A program made the translations under genes and the position numbers. From positions 1,178,001 to 1,242,000 of the forward strand of contig CALOBN010000005.1 in NCBI GenBank assembly GCA_942491555.1: a stretch of DNA of 64,000 bases, given 5' to 3'. Source of the DNA: Marinihelvus sp942491555 (GTDB lineage Bacteria; Pseudomonadota; Gammaproteobacteria; Xanthomonadales; SZUA-36). The stretch's first letter is position 1. The number at the start of each line of letters is the position of its first letter. The notes beneath the pieces are model-generated. The model saw only the letters and a list, made by a program, of their open reading frames with translations. It was not told the origin of the DNA and searched no databases. Positions 52,554-61,738 of this stretch are shown here, one piece after another.

Positions 52554-53387
52554 TCAGACCCGAACAGTCCCGCCATCAATCCATTCCCGCGGATCAATCC
52601 GGTAATAGCTGCTCAGCAATTCAAACAGCTGCTCATGGTGCTCGGCCATCTGCCGGGGCTTTTCAAAAAACGTTTCCGTGGCAACGGCAAAAAACTCGGC
52701 CGGGTTGGTCGCGCCGTAGTGGTCAATCAGGGAGTGCTTGCCGCGTCGGGCCTCAAGCTGTAATTGATGGAACTCGCCACTGAATACCTCGGACCAGCTG
52801 CGGTAGCTGGACGCACCCACCAGCACCGGCGCGCCATTGGTGCTGCCACTCTCACTGTCCAGTTGATGGGCGAACTCGTGCAGCACCACATTCTGGCCGT
52901 CGGCGAAATTGCGCGCTCCGTTCAGCACGGAATCCCAGGCGAGAATGACCTTGCCATTGGACCAGGATTCTCCCAGCAGGCCGCGCGCAGATGCATCCAC
53001 GACACCCCCCACGCCGGGGTGCTGGCGCGCAACCACGAAGGCTGCAGGATAGATGATGATATAGCGCAGCTGTGGATAGACCCCTGATTTTCGGTTGAGA
53101 ATCAGCATGCAGGCCTCGGCGGCGATGGTGACGCGCATTTCGTCATCCACCACCAGTCCGCCGGCACCGGTAAATGTTTTCTGGTGCAAAAACTGCTTGA
53201 TCAGCTTGCGCAACTCAAGGCGCAAAGGCATCGGTAGTTGCCGGTATACGCCAATATTGCGTTCGAGTATTTCAACCCACGCGGGCGGAAAGGGCGCGGC
53301 CACGGCCCGTTTGAGTCGAAACCAGGGGATAAAGAGTGCCAGCGCGATGCCCAGGGCACCAAGGCCGAGAATTAGCCAGGGACTCAT
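52554..53387 (-). CDS. mtfA: Zinc-dependent peptidase MtfA-like (DgsA anti-repressor family)
   Basis: 277 residues. The zinc-peptidase motif HEFAHQLD (His170, Glu171, His174) and a later Glu in FFAVATETFFEKP match MtfA. An N-terminal membrane helix (LILGLGALGIALALFIPW) is present, longer than in E. coli. In E. coli MtfA binds the glucose repressor Mlc; whether Mlc exists here is unknown. Confidence 0.85.
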   Translation of the reverse strand: MSPWLILGLGALGIALALFIPWFRLKRAVAAPFPPAWVEILERNIGVYRQLPMPLRLELRKLIKQFLHQKTFTGAGGLVVDDEMRVTIAAEACMLILNRKSGVYPQLRYIIIYPAAFVVARQHPGVGGVVDASARGLLGESWSNGKVILAWDSVLNGARNFADGQNVVLHEFAHQLDSESGSTNGAPVLVGASSYRSWSEVFSGEFHQLQLEARRGKHSLIDHYGATNPAEFFAVATETFFEKPRQMAEHHEQLFELLSSYYRIDPREWIDGGTVRV

Positions 53388-53506
53388 GCGTTTTTACCTC
53401 ATTGTGCCCATTGGCAAGAACCGCGGGATTTGATTACCTTGTGGATATTAAGGCGGTGTCAGAAAATCTTTGTCAATTTTTGCGGATAAAAGGGGATAAT
53501 CATGTC

Positions 53507-55054
53507 ATGCCCAGTGCAATGACCGCCCGTTTTCCTGCCCTGCAACGGCTGCTTGCCATGGCCATGCTTGTAAGCTGCGGCCTTGCGAACACCGCAGAGC
53601 CCGCCTCCGCTCAACGACCCAATATTCTGTTCATCTCGATTGATGATCTGAACGATTGGGTCGGTCCTATGGCGGGCAACCCGCAAACTTTGACACCCTC
53701 CCTGGACCGGTTTGCGAGGGAGTCAGTAACGTTCCGGGGCAATTACACGCCCAGCCCGGGTTGCAACCCGTCACGCACGGCGACACTCACAGGCCTGCAT
53801 ACCTATAGCTCGGGCATGTACTCCAACTACCAGGACTGGCGGACAGTGCCGGCGCTTACCGATGTACAAACCCTCAACGGACAGTTCCGCGACGAGGGTT
53901 ACTTCACCGCTGGCGCTGGCAAAATCTATCACTACACCCAGGTTGACGAAGATGGTTGGGATGCATATTTCCCCAGCATTGAACAACCCATGCCGCAGGA
54001 GTTTTTGCCCGGGGAACGGCCTGTGAATATGCGAGCCTTTCCTTACATGTACGGCGCCTTTGACTGGGCGCCGCTGACGCTGAGCGATGAAGAAACTGCC
54101 GATTATCAGACCATTTCGTGGATTAGCGAAAAGCTCCAGAAGCCTTATGACAAGCCATTCTTTCTCGCTGCCGGCATCTACCGGCCGCATTTGCCCTGGT
54201 ATGTACCACAGGAATACTTCGACCGTTTTCCGCTGGAATCCATCCGCAAGCCGCCACTACTGGAGAATGATGTTGATGACCTCGGGCCGGTCGCGCAGGA
54301 GTTGATTACGCGCGGCGGCGGGTATCACCGTGGCGTGCTGGCAGCTGATCAGTGGGAAGAGGCCATCCAGGGCTACCTGGCGTCGGTCGCCTACGCCGAT
54401 GCCATGCTGGGGCAGCTGCTGGATTCTCTGGCCGCCAGTCCTTACGCCGATAACACCATCGTCGTAATCTGGTCAGACCATGGCTGGCAGCTCGGCCAGA
54501 AGAATCATTGGCGCAAATTCGCCCTGTGGGACAACGTGATTCGTACTGTGTTGATGATCAAGGTGCCGCCGGGTTTGGCAGCGCTGCCGGAGGGTTCGGC
54601 CAATGGCCAGGCCACCAGTAACCTGACGTCGCTACTGGATATTTATCCCACCCTGGTGGAACTGGCCGGGCTGACACCGCGCGAGGATCTTGACGGTGTC
54701 AGCCTGGTGCCTGTCCTGCGGGATCCGGCACAGCCTGTGCCGCGCGCCATTATCAGCACCTATGACTACGGCAGCTATTCCGTGCGCTATGGCGACTGGC
54801 ATTACATTCGCTATATCGACGACTCTGAAGAGCTCTATGACCTTTCCAAAGACCCGGAGGAATGGCACAACCTCGCCACGACACCAGGCTATGAAACCGT
54901 CAAAGAGCAGCTGGCAGTACACATCCCGTCCGATCCCATCGATCTGCCCGAGGAATCACTGCTGGAACTGCAGGAGCATCATGTGCCGCCGATTCGCTCA
55001 CGTGAGTATTTCTTCAGCGACGAGCGCGCCGAGTGGATGAAGCGTTTCGAGTAA
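53507..55054 (+). CDS. Secreted sulfatase, iduronate-2-sulfatase-like
   Basis: 515 residues from ATG 53507 (ATG 53519 is an alternative). A signal peptide with a hydrophobic core (LLAMAMLVSCGL) is followed by the metal site FISIDDLNDW and the sulfatase signature GCNPSRTATLTG, with Cys86 as the residue to be turned into formylglycine by a maturation enzyme. Later DHGWQLGQKNHWRKF supplies metal and substrate His residues. The iduronate-sulfatase type is suggested by DDLNDWVG. Acts in the periplasm or outside on sulfated sugars. The maturation enzyme is not in the window. Confidence 0.87.
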   Translation: MPSAMTARFPALQRLLAMAMLVSCGLANTAEPASAQRPNILFISIDDLNDWVGPMAGNPQTLTPSLDRFARESVTFRGNYTPSPGCNPSRTATLTGLHTYSSGMYSNYQDWRTVPALTDVQTLNGQFRDEGYFTAGAGKIYHYTQVDEDGWDAYFPSIEQPMPQEFLPGERPVNMRAFPYMYGAFDWAPLTLSDEETADYQTISWISEKLQKPYDKPFFLAAGIYRPHLPWYVPQEYFDRFPLESIRKPPLLENDVDDLGPVAQELITRGGGYHRGVLAADQWEEAIQGYLASVAYADAMLGQLLDSLAASPYADNTIVVIWSDHGWQLGQKNHWRKFALWDNVIRTVLMIKVPPGLAALPEGSANGQATSNLTSLLDIYPTLVELAGLTPREDLDGVSLVPVLRDPAQPVPRAIISTYDYGSYSVRYGDWHYIRYIDDSEELYDLSKDPEEWHNLATTPGYETVKEQLAVHIPSDPIDLPEESLLELQEHHVPPIRSREYFFSDERAEWMKRFE

Positions 55055-55250
55055 AGGTATGTCGGGGATAGAGTGAAAGAGTTTGAAAATCAGCGGTTTG
55101 ACATCCAGGTTGCCGTACAAACCACTAGCGATACACTCACATACATCACACCGATACGCTGTCGACGGCGGGCATCGCTGCGTACCTGGAAAATGGTGAT
55201 GTTGCCTTGCAGTGCCACTTCCTGATCCTCACCCGTTCAAGGGTTTTTAT

Positions 55251-56333
55251 TCAATCCTGTCCGCCGAGCTTAACCAGCGTGTCAGCAAGGCCGGTGAGGT
55301 AAACCGGGCCGCCTTCGCTTGTCAGAATCATGCCGGTCATAAGTCCTGGTAACGGCAACCAGATGTCCGGCCCTAATAGCTCCAGCCTTGGTTCACCGCT
55401 TTTGCTGCGGCGCTCCCATTCGGCCACGAGACTGTTTCCGGCCCCGGTCTCGGGATGAAACGCGGTTGACCAGGAGCCACTTTCCGGGTCAACGACCAGT
55501 AGTGCATTGGAAATGGGTGAGGCCACCCAAAGCCGCCCCAGTGAGTCCAGCTCAATGTTGTCTGGTGTCGGAAGTTCGGCCACGATGCGACCCTCAGACA
55601 GCGTGCCGCTATCCGCCTCAAGACGGTAGCCAATGATCCGGTTGGCCATGGTTTCGGCAACATACAACTGGCCACGGGGTTCATCAATTGCCACGCCATT
55701 GGCGAAAGCAAGGCCGGAAAGTTTGAGTTCGGCAACAGCCGGCGTTTCGCCAGCTACGGCCGGCGGCAACCGGTATAACGCGCCATCGAGTGATCGCAGG
55801 TCGATTGCGGCGAACATCCGCGCCTCGGAGTCGGGGCCATTGTTGCGCGTGGACTGACTGAACCAGACCGCGCCACTGCTATCGCGCCGGGCGGAGTTGG
55901 TGCCGAACTCATGTTGGTAAATTCTGACCACTTGCTCGGTTTGGATATTGACGCGGTAAATTGAACCGGTCAGCACATCAGCGACCAGCACGTGTATGCC
56001 GTCCGGCTCCAGCGCCACCCCATTCGGGCCCGCAATCTGATTGGGCGGCTGATGCACGTACCCGGCCTCAGTAAATTCGCCAAAAGGCCGTTTGCTGCCA
56101 TCCGGCGTGAGCGCTACCAGACCATGTGCCTGGTCGCCGATCAGCAGGGTTCCATCTTCGAGTGCGATGCCGTCTTCCGGGCGTTGCAAGGAGCGATCAG
56201 AGGGAAACAACGATATCTGGTCTGCTGTCCACACGGGCGGGGCAACAAAATCTTCGGCCAGCGCAGGAAGCGAGCCACCGACCATCAGACAGGTGAACGC
56301 CAGCAGAGAAAATGTACACTTGTGAATGGTCAT
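55251..56333 (-). CDS. SMP-30/gluconolactonase-like exported protein
   Basis: 360 residues from ATG 56333 with GGAG eight bases before it. A signal peptide (ends SLPALA) leads to a six-bladed beta-propeller of the SMP-30/strictosidine synthase-like type: GPNGVALEPDG, GLAFANGVAIDEPRGQLYVAETMANRI in parts, PDNIELDSLGRLWVASP. The conserved Asn/Asp residues of lactonases are at the expected places (PDNI). Substrate unknown. It follows the carboxypeptidase gene with 63 bases between and may be co-transcribed. Confidence 0.75.
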   Translation of the reverse strand: MTIHKCTFSLLAFTCLMVGGSLPALAEDFVAPPVWTADQISLFPSDRSLQRPEDGIALEDGTLLIGDQAHGLVALTPDGSKRPFGEFTEAGYVHQPPNQIAGPNGVALEPDGIHVLVADVLTGSIYRVNIQTEQVVRIYQHEFGTNSARRDSSGAVWFSQSTRNNGPDSEARMFAAIDLRSLDGALYRLPPAVAGETPAVAELKLSGLAFANGVAIDEPRGQLYVAETMANRIIGYRLEADSGTLSEGRIVAELPTPDNIELDSLGRLWVASPISNALLVVDPESGSWSTAFHPETGAGNSLVAEWERRSKSGEPRLELLGPDIWLPLPGLMTGMILTSEGGPVYLTGLADTLVKLGGQD

Positions 56334-56396
56334 TGCAATGCTCCAGTTCAGGTTCATGGGGTTACAGATGGCACAGTGAAGAGCCCCGGGCATCGT

Positions 56397-57521
56397 TCAG
56401 AGACTGTCAATTGTCTGACCCAGGGCGTCGACACAGGCCACGCCCAGGTGCTGGCTGCGCGCCGGCGACCAGCCGGTATCCGGCATCGGGAGGTTGGCTG
56501 CATCCTTGAACGGCATCTCCAGGGTCATCGACAGGCACCCGAAAGTCCCGGCAATATAGTCCGTGGCCTTGCGCAGATCAGCAGAGTTCGGCGGATCGAT
56601 GTCATACCCGTAGCGGGTCTGGAAGTCGGGGCTGATGGTTGCGAGCAGGTTCTTGAAGGCTTGCAGTTGCTCATTCATGTGTTCGGTCCAGCACTCAACG
56701 CCCTCGCCGCCGGCAATAAAGTTGTAAGGCAGGGCCTCGTCGCCATGCACGTCGAGGAAGAAGTCGACACCGGTCTCATGCATGCGCTGACGGGTGAAGA
56801 ACACTTCAGGCGAATCCGTCTCGTCCGGATTCTTCCAGGCGCGATTGAGATTAATCCCGCGCGCATTGCAGCGCAGGTGGCCACGCACACCACCATCCGG
56901 ATTCATGCTGGGCACCAGGTAGATGACCGCGCGCTCAAGCAATCTGCGGGCCACCGGATCTTCAGGGTCGAGCATGCGCTGCAAAAAGCCCTCCATCCAC
57001 CATTCGGCCATGGTCTCCCCCGGGTGCTGACGCGCAATGATCCAGCAGGTCTTTTTGTCCGCAGCCGCCTCGCCCAGGGTCAGCAGGGTCAGGGGATGCC
57101 CATCGGGAGTTATGCACAGGGTTTCCGCCCGCACGCCCGGAGATGCCAGGGCGTTGGCAATCAGCCGCTGATGGCGATCGAAGGGGTAGGGCGCGAAATA
57201 GGCATAGTAGACAACGTCGGTCGGCGGCGTATGGCGCCAGCTGAGTTTCTGGCCGTCAAACTCCGTGGGTATGCGAAACCAGTCCTCAAGGTCGGTCGAT
57301 GCCGCCACGCCGTAATCCTTGAAGCCGTCCGGGTAGGACATGTCTCCGGCGTTCTCCAGGGTGATCGTGCATGCCTGCCCGCCCACATCGGAAAGCTGAA
57401 AAAAGAACCATTGGCCATGGCGCCCGCCTTCATCCATTCTGATGTTGAGGCGAATATCCGCAGGTGTTGCTGCGGATATAACCTCGATATTGCCGCCGTC
57501 GAAATGATCATTGATGTGCAT
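56397..57521 (-). CDS. M14-family zinc carboxypeptidase, cytosolic-carboxypeptidase-like
   Basis: 374 residues with no signal peptide. An N-terminal beta-sandwich (residues 1-125, DGGNIEVI through YAYFAPYPFDRHQ) is typical of cytosolic carboxypeptidases, then the M14 site: RQHPGETMAEWWMEG (His166, Glu169), NPDGGVRGHLRCNARGINLNR, FFLDVHGDE (His259) and the catalytic Glu335 in TLEMPF. The family removes C-terminal acidic or other residues. Bacterial targets are unknown. Confidence 0.87.
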   Translation of the reverse strand: MHINDHFDGGNIEVISAATPADIRLNIRMDEGGRHGQWFFFQLSDVGGQACTITLENAGDMSYPDGFKDYGVAASTDLEDWFRIPTEFDGQKLSWRHTPPTDVVYYAYFAPYPFDRHQRLIANALASPGVRAETLCITPDGHPLTLLTLGEAAADKKTCWIIARQHPGETMAEWWMEGFLQRMLDPEDPVARRLLERAVIYLVPSMNPDGGVRGHLRCNARGINLNRAWKNPDETDSPEVFFTRQRMHETGVDFFLDVHGDEALPYNFIAGGEGVECWTEHMNEQLQAFKNLLATISPDFQTRYGYDIDPPNSADLRKATDYIAGTFGCLSMTLEMPFKDAANLPMPDTGWSPARSQHLGVACVDALGQTIDSL

Positions 57522-57822
57522 CCAGGCTGTCCTGTGAATTTGATGGGAGCAGGGTAACGGTAGATAAAAAATATTTCATGCAGCATTGTGCACTTGCCGG
57601 GCCTGACGACACAATTTACGGGAGGATAGATGCGGGCAAGCGCCTGCTATCCTGTAGCCTTCGCCGTGAGGTTCCGGGCATTGGCGCGCTTGCTGGCTGG
57701 CTGTATTGCGTGTGTGCAGAGTACGTGTATCGGGTGGATGGTGTTCCTTCCACACGCTGCGGATTTGGCAACCCATTCTGATCCGCTCTACGCTGAACCC
57801 TAAATCAGGACATTGAACTTAT
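57522..57822. other. Intergenic region, no gene seen
   Basis: About 300 bases between the carboxypeptidase and the exchanger. Short open frames on both strands have no ribosome-binding site or protein-like composition. No hairpin or promoter stands out. Confidence 0.5.
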
Positions 57823-58788
57823 ATGGTTGAATTTCTGCTTCTGGTCGCCGGCCTGGCGGGTCTCTGGTTTGGCTCTGAAGTGCTCATGCGCGGCGCCATG
57901 TCACTTTCGGATCGCTTTGCTGCTTCCGATGCGCTGTTTGGCATGCTGGTTCTGGCGATCGGCACGGACTTGCCGGAGCTGTTTGTAGCGGTGGATGCGT
58001 CTCTGGGAAGTCTGCGCGGGGAGGACCTATCCGGTATCGTTATTGGCAGTGCTGTGGGCAGCTCCATCGGTCAGTTTGGACTGGTTTTCGGCACCGCCGG
58101 TTTTATCGGGTTTCAGGCGATGCGCCACCGCTATCTGGCCCGCCATGCGGTATTTCTGATTGGCAGCATTTTTGCTCTGGGCCTGTGCGGTCTGGATGGC
58201 CGGATTTCGCGCGCAGAGGGGCTTGGCCTGATCCTCTTCTATGCGGCCTATCTGTTCGTGTTGCTGAGGGGGCGTGAAGCAAGTCCGGATATTTTTCAGG
58301 ATCCAACGAAAAAGAGCGGACTCAAGGCCTGGCTGCAGCTCGCTATCGGCCTGGTTTTTCTGTGGGCGTCAGCCAGGCTGACCGTTGACTCGGCGGTAGC
58401 ATTCGCTGCGCTGGTTGGGCTTAGCAATATCGCCGTGTCGGCCATCATTATCGGCATTGGCAGCAGCCTGCCCGAGGTCTCCGTATCGTTTATGGCCCTG
58501 ATGAAAAAACGCGGCGCTCTGTCAGTGGGTAATCTAATGGGCAGCAATGTCCTGGACACCCTGCTGGTACCCGGTCTGGCCGCGGTGATTTTCCCACTTT
58601 TCGTGCCCAGGGGAGTGCTGGTCATCGAACTGCCGGTGTTGCTATTGATCACGGCCAGCGTATTGGTGTTTCTGTATGTCTCACGCAGGGGTATCCACAA
58701 GGCCGAGGCTGCCTTTCTGCTGACGATCTATGTTGTCTACGTGGCGGTCCGGTTGACCGACCCTGCGCTGGGTTCAGTCCACGGTTGA
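57823..58788 (+). CDS. Sodium/calcium exchanger family protein
   Basis: 321 residues, about ten helices in two halves. The alpha-repeats are LAIGTDLPELFVAVDASLGS...GSAVGSSIGQFGL and IGIGSSLPEVSVSFMAL...GNLMGSNVLDTLL. In the first repeat the usual TSxPE is TDLPE, an Asp where Ser/Ala is common. It is the second such exchanger in the window (see 1474-2457) but not close to it. Ion unknown. Confidence 0.82.
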   Translation: MVEFLLLVAGLAGLWFGSEVLMRGAMSLSDRFAASDALFGMLVLAIGTDLPELFVAVDASLGSLRGEDLSGIVIGSAVGSSIGQFGLVFGTAGFIGFQAMRHRYLARHAVFLIGSIFALGLCGLDGRISRAEGLGLILFYAAYLFVLLRGREASPDIFQDPTKKSGLKAWLQLAIGLVFLWASARLTVDSAVAFAALVGLSNIAVSAIIIGIGSSLPEVSVSFMALMKKRGALSVGNLMGSNVLDTLLVPGLAAVIFPLFVPRGVLVIELPVLLLITASVLVFLYVSRRGIHKAEAAFLLTIYVVYVAVRLTDPALGSVHG

Positions 58789-58799
58789 GCGGGCCCGGG

Positions 58800-59070
58800 A
58801 ACCGCATGGTTTGGCTTTGCGCGACCCATTCCGAACTGGATTCCAGAGCCTGTCGAGGTAGCCGGGCGCCTGCAGATCGAATTTCATGTCCGTTGCATCT
58901 TGCGGTTGGCCAACGCTGGTTATCAGCGGCACCACACCGGCCCAGATTGCTGCATCCAGATCGGATGCCAGGTCAGATGGCGGCCCGGGGCAAGTCGCTC
59001 GACAATCACATAGAGAATGCAGCCCTTGCGATCCCTGACGCGCCCGTGCCCAACCCCGGCAGCACAAGGT
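58800..59070 (-). pseudogene. Decayed fragment like a pyridoxamine-5'-phosphate-oxidase-family protein
   Basis: On the minus strand two frames carry protein-like sequence: first GRVRDRKGCILYVIVERLAPGR (residues given in part), then in another frame AAIWAGVVPLITSVGQPQ and LQAPGYLDRLWNP. Together they look like the C-terminus of an FMN split-barrel protein with a frameshift and a missing segment between. No start codon or full-length frame is present. Recognition is by eye; treat as tentative. Confidence 0.35.
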
Positions 59071-59075
59071 ACTGA

Positions 59076-59960
59076 TCACAGCCCCGGCCTGGTTTCCAGG
59101 AAAGGCTGGATCTCGCGAACCAGGCGCCGGGTTCCGCCGACTGCGCCAGCCTCGCTGATATCCATTTCCATTGAGCGCATCACGGCAACGATGGCAGTCT
59201 GAGCATCCACCACACTGATCGTCAAACGATAGCGCCCGCTCCGGGTAGGTTGTAGGCGGCTTTCCACCACCCACACCGCCCCGAACTCGGAATACAAATA
59301 GGGAAATGGTTGAGAGGGCCTTGAGGCAATGGCGCTGTCCGAGATCAGGGCCACCTGTTCAAAGCCCATCAGCTCGGCAAGGATGACTTCGTCGAGCTGC
59401 CGGGCCACAGCGCTGTGCTGTGCATCTCCTGAATCGATGGGCAACACCGCGACCCGGGTCAGAGCGGGTCCCGTTCTGATATCAACGATCCACACCGCAG
59501 CGCTGGCGATGAGGATCATGAGCGTGAAATAGACGGCCAGGCGACCGGCAACCCGGAGGATGCGCGTGGCAGGCCCGGGCGGCGCAGCGCGTTCGGCATC
59601 AGCGGGGGCAGGCCGAGTGATCGCGTTGGTATCCACAGGATCCGCAGCAGGTACCCAGCGATAACCCCGTTTGGGCAGGGTCTCGATAAATTTCCTCGAG
59701 CCGAAGGCTGCTTTGAGTTGCTGCCTGAGGTCCGAGATTGCTCGTGTCAGCACGTCATCATTGATGACCTGATTTGGCCAGACCTGGTCAAACAAGCTGG
59801 CGCGGCTCACGACATCACCTGATCCCTTGATCAGGCATGTCAGCACAGCCATGTTAATCGGGCTAAGGCGCACGCTTGCGCCATCCAATCGTCGGATCCG
59901 GCCCAGGGCCACCTCGATTATCAGGTCCTCACAGTGATAGACAGTACAATCCCGAGTCAT
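59076..59960 (-). CDS. CadC-like membrane-anchored transcriptional regulator
   Basis: 294 residues. An N-terminal OmpR-type winged helix spans about residues 8-103, with RLSPINMAVLTCLIKGSGDVVSR and the recognition helix end TLPKRGYRW. A proline-rich linker leads to one membrane helix (140-159), and the rest is a periplasmic domain resembling the TolB-N-like part of CadC family members (VAVLPIDSGD). No receiver domain. It senses an unknown periplasmic or membrane signal. It is divergent from the 60102 gene, a possible target (inference). Confidence 0.8.
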   Translation of the reverse strand: MTRDCTVYHCEDLIIEVALGRIRRLDGASVRLSPINMAVLTCLIKGSGDVVSRASLFDQVWPNQVINDDVLTRAISDLRQQLKAAFGSRKFIETLPKRGYRWVPAADPVDTNAITRPAPADAERAAPPGPATRILRVAGRLAVYFTLMILIASAAVWIVDIRTGPALTRVAVLPIDSGDAQHSAVARQLDEVILAELMGFEQVALISDSAIASRPSQPFPYLYSEFGAVWVVESRLQPTRSGRYRLTISVVDAQTAIVAVMRSMEMDISEAGAVGGTRRLVREIQPFLETRPGL

Positions 59961-60101
59961 GGTCGATATGTTAACGGTTAAGCCCCGGCTTTGATTGCTT
60001 GCATGATTGTTGCTCAGGGTTTGCGGAGCTTTTACTCAGGTTCGCATGGCATCGGTTTGCAAGCATAGGCTGCAATTAGCCACCGTAGAGGTTTGTTTAT
60101 C

Positions 60102-61496
60102 ATGACTGCAAAATCCTACCCTGTGATACGCAGGGGACTGCCTGTTTTAATCGTATTTGGCCTGCCTGTTCTCGCATTGTTGATCATCAATCTGAGCTGG
60201 TTCGACGAAAGCCTCAATGATGATATCGCCCAACTGGCTCAGTCAGACATGCCCGTTTCTGTACCGCCATCTGACAATGCGTTTGTCGCGATGCTGGGGC
60301 TTTCAGCCGCCGCTGACAGGAACCCGACCGAGGTCGGCACAAACCTGGTTGGATGGGTACGTGCACAGCAGCGCGAGGGCGTGGCACTGAACCCTGAGCG
60401 TGCCGAAATAGACGAGATTCTGGGTGGCTCGAACCTGGATGAGCACTGGATTGATCAATACCCTGCGGTTGCATGCCATTCGCGCCACCAGTTGAACTGT
60501 CTGGCTCGTCTGCAAGAAGAGATTGGCAAAAATCCGCTCAACGACGCGCGATTGCTGTTGATGCTTGACCGCTACCAGGCCATCCGCAGCAGTGGCAATT
60601 TCGTGGAGCCGGTGAACTTTTCCGGTGGTTTCCCACTACTTCCCGAATATGGTCGTATGTTGCAGCTCGGCAGGATAAATGCCGTTCTTCATTTGAATGC
60701 GGGTGGGCCTGAATCAGCGCTTGCCGAGATGATTGCGGACCGGACGTTCTGGCAGCTTGTGCTCCGCGACAGTAAAAGCATGCTGCCTAAAATGGTTGCT
60801 GTTTCCGGTATCTGGACGCAGTTGCAGTTCGTGTCAGAAATCATTGCCAGTGAGGCCCGAAGTGTTGAGAACCTGGCTTTAGCCGAACAGGTCGTTCAAC
60901 CGCTGTCCCGGCAAGAGCAGGACCTGACCCGGGCTTTTGCTTCAGAACAAAGGAACCTGGGCGTCAATCTGCAGCATGCCCAGGCTAGAAAGAATCTGGT
61001 GCAGCGCCTGTTTGTGGCCGTCAGCATGCAGCCCAATGCCACGCTGAACCGTTATTACGAACAGATCACCAGGCCCATGATGAGCCTGGCAACCGCACAG
61101 GCCAGTCAATTCAGGCCTCGTGTCGAACAGGGGCTGGCCGCCGATTTTGACTATCAGGTCTTCCCGCCCGGTCTCTACAATCTGGGGGGTACCATGCTGC
61201 TGCAACCCTATCGAACTGCGAGGGCCTGGGAATACATCGGCCGGATCCATGATCTGCAGGGCATGTTAAGCCTGGTCAGGCTGCAGATTGTGATTGCCAA
61301 TACGACGGGTGGCGATTCGACGCTGCCCAGTGATGATGTGGTGCAGAGCCTGCTGGGTGCCTCCAGCTTGCGCGACCCCTTCACGGGTAAAGCCATGACA
61401 TGGGATAAGACCAACGCAGCATTGAGTTTCGATTGCTTTGGTGAGTCGCTGTGTGAGATCCGCCTGAAACCTCCGCAGGGGTTTTCTGCCGGGTAA
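60102..61496 (+). CDS. Membrane-anchored protein of unknown function
   Basis: 464 residues from ATG 60102 (an in-frame TTG lies three codons earlier, too near GAGG). One N-terminal membrane helix (LPVLIVFGLPVLALLIINLSW), then a mostly helical soluble part with two Cys pairs (ACHSRHQLNC near 125-132; DCFGESLC near the C-terminus), fitting a periplasmic location. I recognise no family. Divergent from the CadC-like regulator. Confidence 0.65.
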   Translation: MTAKSYPVIRRGLPVLIVFGLPVLALLIINLSWFDESLNDDIAQLAQSDMPVSVPPSDNAFVAMLGLSAAADRNPTEVGTNLVGWVRAQQREGVALNPERAEIDEILGGSNLDEHWIDQYPAVACHSRHQLNCLARLQEEIGKNPLNDARLLLMLDRYQAIRSSGNFVEPVNFSGGFPLLPEYGRMLQLGRINAVLHLNAGGPESALAEMIADRTFWQLVLRDSKSMLPKMVAVSGIWTQLQFVSEIIASEARSVENLALAEQVVQPLSRQEQDLTRAFASEQRNLGVNLQHAQARKNLVQRLFVAVSMQPNATLNRYYEQITRPMMSLATAQASQFRPRVEQGLAADFDYQVFPPGLYNLGGTMLLQPYRTARAWEYIGRIHDLQGMLSLVRLQIVIANTTGGDSTLPSDDVVQSLLGASSLRDPFTGKAMTWDKTNAALSFDCFGESLCEIRLKPPQGFSAG

Positions 61497-61738
61497 TTGT
61501 GAGTCTTATCACGGTGTCCTGGAAATTGGTCTGATCCAATGTTCATGAACCGGCTTGCGAAGGGCTGTCAATCATCATGAGCTCGGGGTAAGTTACTGCA
61601 TAAGGAATGAACAGCTCCTGACCTGGGAGGGTTCAATCGGATCCCTCCATCATTACCGCATTGCGTGTCGTCTGATTCAGGCGGCCGCTTAACGTTGAGC
61701 AGATCGTTAGCCCATGACGTATTCAAACCTTCGATGGC
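61497..61738. other. Intergenic region with a small inverted repeat
   Basis: 242 bases without a gene. GGAGGG and CCCTCC (around 61627-61650) form a 6-bp inverted repeat with an 11-base loop and no U-tract. Nothing else stands out. Confidence 0.4.

Noticed and set aside
55992..57557. 521-codon open frame on the plus strand
   Set aside because: It lies opposite the SMP-30-like and M14 genes, both with clear motifs. Its composition (His, Arg and Gly rich) is that of an antisense shadow in GC-rich DNA.
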